Origin: Clostridia bacterium
Lineage (GTDB): Bacteria > CBDUZB01 > JAGLHV01
Assembly (NCBI GenBank): GCA_030595925.1
Contig: JAUVLC010000030.1
Location: 1-24,234 of the forward strand
Length of the DNA stretch: 24,234 nt
Direction of reading: 5' to 3'
Made by a program: the position numbers and the translations under genes. Within the stretch, counting starts at the first letter, position 1. Each line of letters starts with the position of its first letter. Below are positions 1-7,035 of this stretch, piece after piece. The notes under the pieces are model-generated. The model was not told where the DNA came from, did not search any database, and was given only the letters and a program-made list of their open reading frames with translations.

Positions 1-1
1 A

Positions 2-673
2 CAAAATATGGTTACCGGTATAATTGGCCCCTCAGGATGCGGAAAGTCTACTTTTTTACGTTGCCTTAATCGGATGAATGATATTATTCCGGGGATAAAA
101 GCAGAAGGCAAAGTTTTATTGGACAACGAAGATATTTATGCTTCAAATGTTGATGTGGTAAAAATAAGAAGACAGGTCGGGATGGTTTTTCAAAAGTCTA
201 ATCCTTTTCCTAAGTCAATCTTCGATAATGTTGCTTATGGTCTAACCATAAATGGAATAAAGAACAAAAATGATATTGTTGAGAAGGTAGAGAAAAGCCT
301 GAAAGATGCTGCTTTATGGGATGAAGTTAAAGACAGATTGGATAAAAGTGCTTTTGATTTATCAGGTGGACAGCAACAACGATTATGTATTGCCCGGGCT
401 TTGGCGGTAGAGCCGGAAGTATTGCTTATGGATGAACCGGCTTCGGCCCTAGATCCTAAAGCTACTTTAAAGATCGAAGAACTTATTCAGGAATTAAAGA
501 AAAAATATACTATAGTCATTGTTACCCATAATATGCAGCAAGCGGCACGTATTTCTGACTTTACCGCTTTTTTTATGATGGGAGAGTTAATTGAGTATGA
601 TGCAACAAGCAAAATTTTTACTACACCCTCGATGAAAGTTACTGAAGATTATATTACAGGTAGGTTCGGATAG
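2..673 (+). CDS. pstB: Phosphate ABC transporter ATP-binding protein PstB (5' end outside window)
   Basis: ATPase of the high-affinity phosphate importer PstSCAB, on the cytoplasmic face of the inner membrane. Numbering from the first visible Met (base 8): Walker [10 protein letters not shown] at 7-15, Q-loop VGMVFQ at 57-62, ABC signature LSGGQQQR at 118-125, Walker B VLLMDEP from 138, D-loop SALDP at 146-150, switch histidine H174 in VTHN, and the typical PstB ending YITGRFG. The reading frame is open through the left edge (Q-N before the Met), and in the family this Met lies inside the second beta strand with about 30 residues before it. The gene is therefore 5'-truncated by the window and the visible ATG is not the start. 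phoU follows, separated by an inserted element. Very secure call. Confidence 0.96.
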   Translation, partial: QNMVTGIIGPSGCGKSTFLRCLNRMNDIIPGIKAEGKVLLDNEDIYASNVDVVKIRRQVGMVFQKSNPFPKSIFDNVAYGLTINGIKNKNDIVEKVEKSLKDAALWDEVKDRLDKSAFDLSGGQQQRLCIARALAVEPEVLLMDEPASALDPKATLKIEELIQELKKKYTIVIVTHNMQQAARISDFTAFFMMGELIEYDATSKIFTTPSMKVTEDYITGRFG

Positions 674-695
674 ATTTTAAATTTAAATTAAACTG

Positions 696-1014
696 GGTAG
701 TGTCAAAAAAGGAATGAAAGAAAAACAGAAAGAGGTTAATAGATAAAGTGAAAATCTTCTGTAAATAGGGGGAGGTAGTCGCAGGCTTTAGCCTGCGTTA
801 TCGTTGGAGATTTTCCGCAGGCTAAAGCCTGCGACTACCAAAAAAGGGATTGAGACACAGTCTGTCCGCCGGAGTGACGAACCTGACATAGGTTTTGTGC
901 AACAGGAGCTAATTATACGCAGGCTTCCTCCAAAGGCGGAGTGGAAGGCAAGAAAGCCTGTGGCTACAAGGATAGAAATCAGAACAGAAATATGCAGATG
1001 TTTTTGACAATACT
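696..1014. mobile_element. Small TIR element (MITE-like), copy 1, between pstB and phoU
   Basis: Left end GGTAGTGTCAAAAA (696-709) and right end TTTTTGACAATACT (1001-1014) are imperfect terminal inverted repeats. They are flanked by near-identical 8-bp direct repeats, TTAAACTG (688-695) and TTAAATTG (1015-1022), as expected of a target-site duplication with one later mutation. The 319-bp element has no convincing gene; it holds a perfect inverted repeat (774-839) and a looser hairpin around 919-975. A second copy at 13658-14166 has the same ends and an exact 8-bp duplication. Removing the element and one duplication would leave about 39 bp between pstB and phoU, a normal operon spacing. An 8-bp duplication with GG-starting ends fits a non-autonomous derivative of an IS such as the IS1595 type, but that family assignment is only inference. 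Confidence 0.8.
774..839. repeat. Perfect 24-bp inverted repeat with palindromic arms
   Basis: The arms 774-797 and 816-839 are exact reverse complements. Each begins or ends with GGTAGTC/GACTACC and has an internal palindrome around GCAGGCTTTAGCCTGC, so it can fold as two small hairpins or one long cruciform. A related pair lies at 21439-21583, and one right end alone (CTGCGACTACC) lies at 14831-14841, so this is a dispersed family. Here it is nested inside the TIR element. Confidence 0.85.
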
Positions 1015-1039
1015 TTAAATTGAAAAGGGAGAAAAAAAA

Positions 1040-1714
1040 ATGGAACGGCATTTCGATGAGGAATTAAAAAATTTAAAAGAATTGTTATTGAAGATGAGTA
1101 TTTTGGTAGAAAAAGCGATCAATTATTCAATAAAAGCTTTAGTTGAACGAAAAATGGAATTGGCCGAAAAAGTAATTAAGTCGGATAATAAAATAAATAT
1201 GATGGAAATAGAAATAGATGATTTCTGCCATATGCTTTTGGCGATTCGCCAGCCGGCAGCAATTGATTTAAGATTTATCACTGCGGCAATGAAGATTAAC
1301 AATGATCTTGAACGTATAGGAGATCAGGCAGTTAATGTTGCTGAACGTGCCCGGGAATTAATCAAAGAACCTTTACTTAAACCATTGATAGATATTCCCC
1401 AAATGGCCACCCTGGCTAAAAAAATGATTAAGGATTCTATTGATGCGTTGGTAAATAAAGATGAAGCGTTAGCCAGAGATATATGTAAAAGAGACGATAA
1501 AGTCGATGATTTAAACAACCAGATATTCAGAGAATTACTAACTTATATGATGCAGGATCCTAAAACAATTACCAGGGCAGTAGAACTTATTTTAGTCGGA
1601 AGGCACTTAGAACGAATAGCAGACCATGCTACTAATATCTCCGAAGAAGTTATTTATTATCTTAGCGGTAAAACGATAATGCATCATCTGGAAGATAAAA
1701 AAAAAGAGCAATGA
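1040..1714 (+). CDS. phoU: Phosphate-signalling protein PhoU
   Basis: Negative regulator linking the Pst transporter to the PhoR/PhoB two-component system; cytoplasmic, associated with PstB and the histidine kinase. The 224 residues show the two PhoU three-helix repeats. The first contains the metal-binding signature around LRFITAAMKINNDLERIGDQAVNV (about residues 77-100), and the second contains LILVGRHLERIADHATNISE (about 183-202), with the E/D-x-x-D pattern of each iron/zinc cluster site. Length is typical. The start is supported by AGGGAG just upstream of ATG 1040. It follows pstB as in most pst operons, but TIR element 1 separates them, so transcription either reads through the element or starts in or near it. 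The TGA stop is consistent with the family C-terminus. Confidence 0.96.
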   Translation: MERHFDEELKNLKELLLKMSILVEKAINYSIKALVERKMELAEKVIKSDNKINMMEIEIDDFCHMLLAIRQPAAIDLRFITAAMKINNDLERIGDQAVNVAERARELIKEPLLKPLIDIPQMATLAKKMIKDSIDALVNKDEALARDICKRDDKVDDLNNQIFRELLTYMMQDPKTITRAVELILVGRHLERIADHATNISEEVIYYLSGKTIMHHLEDKKKEQ

Positions 1715-1824
1715 AATGGTAAACATCTAACCTTGATAATAGATTCCACACAGTATTCTTTTTATATTTGTTTTAAGTTTTTTTATTTATGCTAAATTTA
1801 TCTGCCTAAAGCTTAATTTTTAAC

Positions 1825-1853
1825 TTGCACATTAAATAATATTTTGTTAAAAT
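1825..1853 (+). promoter_or_regulatory. Predicted sigma70-type promoter for the 67-aa membrane protein
   Basis: TTGCAC (1825-1830), a 17-bp spacer and TAAAAT (1848-1853) preceded by TGT (extended -10) lie about 50 bp upstream of the start at 1905, in an otherwise AT-rich, gene-free gap. This is pattern-based only, but spacing and extended -10 are good. Confidence 0.5.
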
Positions 1854-1904
1854 GACTCATCTTGGAATTTTTATTAATTTCAGGAAAAAGGGGGAGGAGA
1901 TTGT

Positions 1905-2108
1905 ATGTTAGGATATTGGGCGGTAGTAATTCTTTTAGGTATTCTTATGTGTTATAATCTGATTAATGCTTACCATGATTATGATAACGACAAAAAAATA
2001 ATGAAGTTTATAAGTCGCTTAATTCTCTTAATAGTGCTTTTCGCCATTGTTTTAAATTCCCTTTTTAATGTGATGAATTTTAGTTTTGAAATTTCAACAA
2101 TTTTTTAA
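1905..2108 (+). CDS. Small two-helix membrane protein, function unknown
   Basis: A 67-aa ORF with a strong Shine-Dalgarno (GGGGGAGGAG, about 6 nt before ATG 1905) and its own likely promoter, so it is probably translated. Two hydrophobic segments are visible, about residues 3-20 (WAVVILLGILMCYNLI) and 38-56 (RLILLIVLFAIVLNSLF), joined by a charged loop HDYDNDKKIMK. I do not recognise the family. It stands alone between phoU and the convergent metallophosphoesterase gene and shows no link to the phosphate genes beyond position. Confidence 0.6.
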   Translation: MLGYWAVVILLGILMCYNLINAYHDYDNDKKIMKFISRLILLIVLFAIVLNSLFNVMNFSFEISTIF

Positions 2109-2151
2109 AACAGAATTTGAAATGAATCAGGGAAAAAAGATATGTTTTTGA

Positions 2152-3261
2152 TTAGGTTTTGTTATTGGGAACTAATGTGATTTTTACAATTTCCGAACGG
2201 GAAAAAAGACGCATAGGGGGTCCCCAGGTTCCTGTGCCGCAGGTAGTATAGATGTAAGAATTTTCGAGTTGATATAATCCCCATGGATATTTAAAAGTTA
2301 ACCAGACTATTAAGTCCATTGGAGGAATTTGTCCTGCATGGGTATGACCGGACAATTGTAAATCAATACCTGATTTAACTGCTTCCCGGAAGTATTTTGG
2401 TTGATGAGAGAGAAGAATAACCGGCTTATTTAAGTCACAATCTTTCATTGCTTGCTTTAAATTCGGTCCTTTTTCTGAAAACCTCCTTGATGTTTCGTCG
2501 TCAATACCTATTATTTCAACTGTATCGGCAATAGTTATTTTTTCATTTCTTAAGACAAGCATATTTGACTGTTTAGCAATTTCTAAAAAATGATTGACTC
2601 CGGCATAAAATTCGTGATTTCCGGTAATAGCTATAACCCCGTATTTTGACTTTAATCTTTTCAACGGCTGGTATAAATTTTCAAAATTATGTATACCCTG
2701 GTCTATCAGGTCGCCGGTAATAACTATTAAATCCGGATTTAGTTTATTTGTTTTATCGATGATAGATTGCAGCCATTGGATAGAGGTTAAAGAATTTAAA
2801 TGTAAATCGGATAATTGGACAATTGAAAATTCTGATCTTCCTGAGGGTAGTTTTTTTGTTGGTATGCGTATTTCTTTTATTTTTACTTCGCCGGCAGCAT
2901 TATAGAGAGAAAATACGCTGATGAAAAAAACAAGAATAAGAGTAATAATAGTTAAAAGTTTGTTGTGACGGATAAAAAATAATCCTGCTATATCTTTCAA
3001 GAGAAAAAGGGAAAAAGCAATTGCTATTACTCCCATCCAGACAGAACTGAAATAAACCAGGGGATCAACCGAAAAATATCTGCCTAAAAGTTTTCCCAGC
3101 ACAAAAGATAATGCGGCAAACAAGAAAAAAAGCCTCAAATAAGTACCGGCTAAGGGAGTAAGAGTTAATCCGCTTATAATACGTACACAAACATAGTAAT
3201 GTATTCCTAAATAGAATGAAACGAAAATAAAAAGAAAAATAAAAAAATATAATATATTCAT
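2152..3261 (-). CDS. Membrane-anchored metallophosphoesterase (YkuE/YaeI-like)
   Basis: Calcineurin-like phosphoesterase of 369 aa. Four hydrophobic segments occupy about residues 3-24, 41-60, 70-97 and 102-120. The catalytic domain runs from about 145 with all metal-binding blocks: QLSDLHLNS (D152, H154), TGDLIDQG (D184), TGNHEFY (N215, H216), LSHQP (H286) and LSGHTHAGQ (H306, H308). The family includes UDP-diacylglucosamine-type and YkuE-like hydrolases acting at the membrane; the actual substrate is not evident. It is the only confident - strand gene here and is divergent from mtnA, with about 180 bp between the start codons. The ATG at 3261 has only a weak G-rich upstream stretch (GGGGC). 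Placement of the catalytic domain outside or inside the cell depends on the topology of four helices and is not settled. Confidence 0.88.
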   Translation of the reverse strand: MNILYFFIFLFIFVSFYLGIHYYVCVRIISGLTLTPLAGTYLRLFFLFAALSFVLGKLLGRYFSVDPLVYFSSVWMGVIAIAFSLFLLKDIAGLFFIRHNKLLTIITLILVFFISVFSLYNAAGEVKIKEIRIPTKKLPSGRSEFSIVQLSDLHLNSLTSIQWLQSIIDKTNKLNPDLIVITGDLIDQGIHNFENLYQPLKRLKSKYGVIAITGNHEFYAGVNHFLEIAKQSNMLVLRNEKITIADTVEIIGIDDETSRRFSEKGPNLKQAMKDCDLNKPVILLSHQPKYFREAVKSGIDLQLSGHTHAGQIPPMDLIVWLTFKYPWGLYQLENSYIYTTCGTGTWGPPMRLFSRSEIVKITLVPNNKT

Positions 3262-3372
3262 TTTTTGTGCCCCAACTTATTTTTTTTATTATAGGTAATG
3301 AATTTGTTATTATGTTAATATATTTTAGATTTTACAAAAAATAAACATTTTTTTCAATTAAATAAATTAGTG

Positions 3373-3402
3373 TTGAATAGAATGATGAAAAATTTGTATA
3401 AT
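3373..3402 (+). promoter_or_regulatory. Predicted sigma70 promoter for mtnA
   Basis: TTGAAT (3373-3378), an 18-bp spacer and a consensus TATAAT (3397-3402) sit 38 bp upstream of the preferred mtnA ATG, giving a leader of about 30 nt. The -10 box is perfect. Confidence 0.6.
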
Positions 3403-3440
3403 ATTAATATTAAAAAAATATGGTTTAATTGGGGATAAAG

Positions 3441-4493
3441 ATGAAAGTAAAGGGGAAACATTATAGAAGTGTCTGGATGAAAAATTCATCTGTGTTTTTA
3501 ATCGAACAAAATCTCCTGCCTTTTGATTTTAAAATCTATGAAGCAAAAAACTACCTTGATACCTGCCGGGCGATTAAAACAATGATGGTAAGGGGTTCTA
3601 TGGCTATTGGTGCAGCTGCGGGATTTGCTATGGCACAGGCTTTCTCGGAAGTCTCTGAATGTGATTTCTCCCAATTTATTGAAGAGGCTAAAAGAGACAT
3701 CGAATTAACACGGCCTACCGCCCAGAATTTATTTCATGCAGTAAATTATGTTTATGCTGCTGCAAAAAAATCAAAAAACCCGAGAGAAACCGCAAAGTTG
3801 ACCGCACAAAAATTTGCTGATGAAGATGCTTCCGCTTGCCGAAAAATAGGTGAATACGGAAACACTTTAATCAAAGATAATTGTAATATTGAAACCCATT
3901 GCAATGCCGGCTGGCTTGCCTGCGTTGATTATGGTAGTGCTTTATCCCCTATATATGTTGCTCATCAAAACGGAAAGAAAGTTTTTGTATATGTTGATGA
4001 AACAAGGCCCAGGAATCAAGGGGCAAAGCTTACTGCCTGGGAACTTAAAAACGAAGAAATACCGCATCTTATTTTGCCTGACAATGCCGGGGCTTATTTA
4101 ATGTCACAGGGAAAAGTCGATATGATGATTGTTGGGGCAGACAGAATTGCCCAAAACGGAGATGTTGCTAATAAAATAGGTACGCTGGAAAAAGCCGTTG
4201 TGGCTAAAGAGTTTGGTGTGCCCTTTTATGTTACTGCCACAATTCCGACTTTTGACCTGAATTGCAATTCCGGTAATGACATACCCATTGAAGAGAGAAG
4301 TGAAGAGGAAGTTTTGTATCAAAGCGGCCGCTCGATAAAGGGAAATTTAGAAAAAATTCTGGTATGTTCACCCGGGTCTAAAGCTATAAATCCGGCTTTT
4401 GATATAACGCCGTCAAAATATATTACCGGATTTATTACTGAAAAAGGGATAATTAAACCTGATGCATCTGCCATAAAAAATTTATTTTCTTAA
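3441..4493 (+). CDS. mtnA: S-methyl-5-thioribose-1-phosphate isomerase family protein (MtnA-type)
   Basis: Aldose-ketose isomerase converting 5-methylthioribose 1-phosphate, or the related 5-deoxyribose 1-phosphate, to the ribulose form in the cytoplasm. Family hallmarks are visible: MMVRGSMAIGAAAGFA near the N-terminus (usual form RGAPAIG), THCNAG with the catalytic cysteine, DETRPRNQGAKLTAWEL, and GADRIAQNGDVANKIGT with the catalytic aspartate. ATG 3441 is preferred over TTG 3429 because GGGGA lies 5 nt before it, giving 350 aa, close to the family norm. The next gene, 11 bp downstream, is a class II aldolase/adducin-family enzyme, so the two probably act in sequence. RGSMAIG instead of RGAPAIG is a real departure in a substrate-loop motif and could mark a subfamily. 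General function is secure; the physiological substrate is not. Confidence 0.9.
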   Translation: MKVKGKHYRSVWMKNSSVFLIEQNLLPFDFKIYEAKNYLDTCRAIKTMMVRGSMAIGAAAGFAMAQAFSEVSECDFSQFIEEAKRDIELTRPTAQNLFHAVNYVYAAAKKSKNPRETAKLTAQKFADEDASACRKIGEYGNTLIKDNCNIETHCNAGWLACVDYGSALSPIYVAHQNGKKVFVYVDETRPRNQGAKLTAWELKNEEIPHLILPDNAGAYLMSQGKVDMMIVGADRIAQNGDVANKIGTLEKAVVAKEFGVPFYVTATIPTFDLNCNSGNDIPIEERSEEEVLYQSGRSIKGNLEKILVCSPGSKAINPAFDITPSKYITGFITEKGIIKPDASAIKNLFS

Positions 4494-4504
4494 CTAAATA
4501 TTAT

Positions 4505-5089
4505 ATGATTTATCAAGGTATAAAATTTAAAACCAAAATTATTAATAAAAAAATTCCAAAACATTCAGGACTGGAAGAATTGAAATACTGGTGCAGGGAA
4601 TTCCATAAGTTTCATCTGGCACCACCATATCCCGGAGGGTCTTATGGGAATTTAAGTTTTCGGGTAAAAAAAGGGGAGGATTCTTTTATAATTACCGGTT
4701 CAAAAATCGGGTTAAAAGAAAAATTAACCAACGATTGTTTTGTGAACGTTTCCTCGTGTAACTTGAAAAATGAAACTATTTGTATTTCGGGCGTAAAAGA
4801 ACCTTCTTCCGAAAGCATGATACATTTTGCTATTTATCATCAAAGAAAAGATATCAACGCTATATTTCACGGACATTGTGAAAAAATCTTATCTAATGCC
4901 TGTAGATTAAAAATAGCGGAAACAGAAAAAGAAGAACCCTATGGAACCGTTGAATTAGTTCAAAGGGTTTTAGAAATATTAAATAACAAGTCTTTTTTGA
5001 TAATGAAAAATCATGGCTTTATTTCTTTGGGTAAAACAATGGAGGAAGCAGGAACATTGGCTTTGGAAATTTATAAAAAATGTTTGTAA
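4505..5089 (+). CDS. Class II aldolase/adducin family protein (MtnB-like dehydratase or DHAP-shunt aldolase)
   Basis: A 194-aa zinc-dependent class II aldolase-fold enzyme. Visible blocks: GGSYGNLSFR (phosphate-binding loop, usually GNxS), FIITGSKIG, EPSSESMIHFAIYHQR with the family glutamate, FHGH giving the HxH zinc pair, and MKNHGFISLGKT with the third zinc histidine. This family includes MtnB (methylthioribulose-1-phosphate dehydratase) and aldolases that split 5-deoxyribulose 1-phosphate into DHAP and acetaldehyde. Both use the product of MtnA, and the gene directly follows mtnA, so either role fits and sequence alone does not choose. It lacks a clear Shine-Dalgarno, suggesting translational coupling to mtnA or a slightly different start. 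Confidence 0.82.
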   Translation: MIYQGIKFKTKIINKKIPKHSGLEELKYWCREFHKFHLAPPYPGGSYGNLSFRVKKGEDSFIITGSKIGLKEKLTNDCFVNVSSCNLKNETICISGVKEPSSESMIHFAIYHQRKDINAIFHGHCEKILSNACRLKIAETEKEEPYGTVELVQRVLEILNNKSFLIMKNHGFISLGKTMEEAGTLALEIYKKCL

Positions 5090-5151
5090 GGATCATTATG
5101 AGTAATTAAATAAAGGAATTGTGATGCAATCTGTGAAGAAGAGGGATTTAA

Positions 5152-6867
5152 ATGAAAAAAAAGTATTTGAGGTTTTGGGAAATTGGGTTGGTTTTTGCGG
5201 GAATTATGGTTTTATTTTCTATGAAAGCAACAGCTGTGGGAACTTTGATTACTATTTCTTCGGCTACTTATGACAGTGGTGATTTTGATTATGCTCAAGG
5301 AGTAGCGATAGATAGTAATGATAATATTATTGTTGCTGGATATACTGATGTTTCTTTTAATTATGATTGGTTTACTATAAAATATAATCAAAATTTAGTC
5401 GCCGTTTCTTCTATTTCTTATAATAGTGGTGATTCTGATTATGCTCAGGGAGTAGCGATAGATAGTAATGATAATATTATTGTTACTGGTAAGAAAGGTT
5501 CTGGTTATTCTTACTTTACAATAAAATATGATCGGAATTTAGTCGTCGTTTCTTCTGTTTCTTACGATAGTGGTAGGAATGATTATGCTCGCGGAGTAGC
5601 GATAGATAGTAATGATAATATTATTGTTACTGGATATACTGATGTTTCTTTTAATTATGATTGGTTTACTATAAAATATAATCAAAATTTAGTCGCCGTT
5701 TCTTCTGTTTCTTATGATAGTGGTGGGAATGATTATGCTCAAGGAGTAGCGATAGATAGTAATGATAATATTATTGTCGCTGGGCATACTAATGATTATT
5801 TTACTTCTGATTGGCTTATTATAAAATATAATCAAAATTTAGTCGTCGTTTCTTCTGTTTCTTATGATAAGGGGATTAGTTGGGATTGTGCTCGGGGAGT
5901 AGCAGTAGATAATAATGATAATATTATTGTTGCTGGATATAATAACAATATTTCTGATTGTTTTACCATAAAGTATGATTCAAATTTGCTTGTTCTTTCT
6001 TCAGCAACCTATAATGGGCCTACAGATGGTTCTGATTCTGCCCATGCAGTGGCAGTGGATAATGATGGCAATATTATTGTTACTGGATATAGTGATGATG
6101 GTTTTTATTATGATTGGTTTACTATAAAATATAACCAGAATCTGATGACTCTTTCTTCAGCAACCTGTAATGGGCCTGCAAATTATTCTGATCGGGGGTA
6201 TGGGGTGGTAGTAGATAGTAGTAATAATATTATTGTTACTGGATATAACACTAATGTTTCTAATCGTGATTGTTTTACCATAAAGTATAATGGTTCTCCT
6301 ATGATTTCTTCCGTTTTTCCTGCCTACTGTAAACGAGGTAAAACTCTTGATGTTACTATAAATGGTTTAAATTTCTATCCCGGAGTGGGGGTAACTTTTA
6401 GTGGCGATGGAATAACGGTAAATTCAGTCCTTTTTGTTAGTGCAACCCGGCTGAAGGCAAATATTACTATTAATGAAGGGGCATCCCCGGGGATGAGGAA
6501 CATAACCGTTACAAATACAGATGAAGTAAGAGGAATTATACGGGCGGCATTTGAAGTAAGGGCATTGGAAATGGTTGAGGTAGGGGTAAAAATTCAAGGG
6601 GGGGAGAAAGGATATGCAAATCCGGCTAAGGGAGAAGAAGTAACTATTTATTTCAAGAGTGCAAGTGCAGGAGAGATTAAAATAAAAATATATACTCTAA
6701 AAGGACAATTAATTTGTAAAAAAAGCAAAGAAACCTATGGAGAAGAAGATTCTATTGTTTGGGATTGTAAGAATAGTGACGGGACGGTTGTTTCCTCAGG
6801 CATTTATGTGATTTACATTGATGCTCCCGGAATAAAAACTACTAAAAAGATAGCAATTTTAAAGTAG
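5152..6867 (+). CDS. Secreted SBBP-repeat protein with IPT and FlgD/T9SS-like C-terminal domain (paralog 1)
   Basis: A 571-aa exported protein. The N-terminus (MKKKYLRFWEIGLVFAGIMV) is a signal peptide with a likely cut after about residue 28. Residues 30 to about 380 hold seven SBBP-type repeats of about 49 aa with the pattern SSxxYDSG...DYAxGVAIDSNDNIIVxGY...FTIKYNxNL, suggesting a seven-bladed propeller. A TIG/IPT Ig-like domain follows (from ISSVFPAY), then a FlgD-Ig/type IX sorting-like domain at the end (IKIYTLKGQL ... SDGTVVSSGIYVIYI). Such C-termini are known in surface-exported proteins of organisms with PorV, and PorV homologs are encoded nearby. A Shine-Dalgarno AGAGGG precedes the ATG. 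Biochemical role unknown; probably structural or adhesive. A close paralog follows at 7036. Confidence 0.85.
   Translation: MKKKYLRFWEIGLVFAGIMVLFSMKATAVGTLITISSATYDSGDFDYAQGVAIDSNDNIIVAGYTDVSFNYDWFTIKYNQNLVAVSSISYNSGDSDYAQGVAIDSNDNIIVTGKKGSGYSYFTIKYDRNLVVVSSVSYDSGRNDYARGVAIDSNDNIIVTGYTDVSFNYDWFTIKYNQNLVAVSSVSYDSGGNDYAQGVAIDSNDNIIVAGHTNDYFTSDWLIIKYNQNLVVVSSVSYDKGISWDCARGVAVDNNDNIIVAGYNNNISDCFTIKYDSNLLVLSSATYNGPTDGSDSAHAVAVDNDGNIIVTGYSDDGFYYDWFTIKYNQNLMTLSSATCNGPANYSDRGYGVVVDSSNNIIVTGYNTNVSNRDCFTIKYNGSPMISSVFPAYCKRGKTLDVTINGLNFYPGVGVTFSGDGITVNSVLFVSATRLKANITINEGASPGMRNITVTNTDEVRGIIRAAFEVRALEMVEVGVKIQGGEKGYANPAKGEEVTIYFKSASAGEIKIKIYTLKGQLICKKSKETYGEEDSIVWDCKNSDGTVVSSGIYVIYIDAPGIKTTKKIAILK
5287..5706 (+). 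repeat. Near-identical internal duplication within SBBP paralog 1
   Basis: Bases 5287-5412 and 5581-5706 match over about 126 bp with roughly three mismatches, offset by 294 bp, exactly two 49-codon repeat units. Other units of the gene are much more diverged, so this looks like recent unequal recombination or gene conversion inside the propeller. Confidence 0.85.
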
Positions 6868-6989
6868 AGAAAACGATTCATTGATTTTTCTGCTTTATTT
6901 TGTTAGAATAAATAAAAGAAAAAGCGATTATTTCAATATAAATGAAAAATTATAAACTATCTGTCTGCCTGCGGACGTGCACAGGCAGG

Positions 6990-7014
6990 AATGTCAAACA
7001 TTTTTGACATTACT
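6990..7014. other. Palindrome TGTCAAA-N4-TTTGACA ahead of SBBP paralog 2; TIR-element end-like
   Basis: The sequence AATGTCAAACATTTTTGACATT is an inverted repeat with a 4-nt centre, and its right side TTTTTGACATTACT (7001-7014) matches the right end of the TIR elements at 13 of 14 positions against the element 1 end. It lies 22 nt before ATG 7036. It follows a second short inverted repeat (CTGCCTG...CAGGCAG, about 6965-6989). It could be a relic or abutted ends of the TIR family, or an operator; no target duplication is visible. Confidence 0.5.
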
Positions 7015-7035
7015 CAAATAATTGAGGAGGGTAAA

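Noticed and set aside
804-1007. ORFs on both strands in 788-1051
   Set aside because: They run through the inverted repeats of the TIR element, lack ribosome sites and resemble no protein.
1001-1040. TTGACA in the repeated motif read as a -35 promoter box
   Set aside because: At all sites a -10 box at 16-18 bp would fall within or next to the ribosome site, and no consistent -10 is seen. The TIR with 8-bp duplications explains the sequence better at two sites.
5250-6300. Regular repeats resembling a CRISPR array
   Set aside because: The repeats are in-frame 49-codon protein units with coding substitutions, not short identical repeats with unique spacers.
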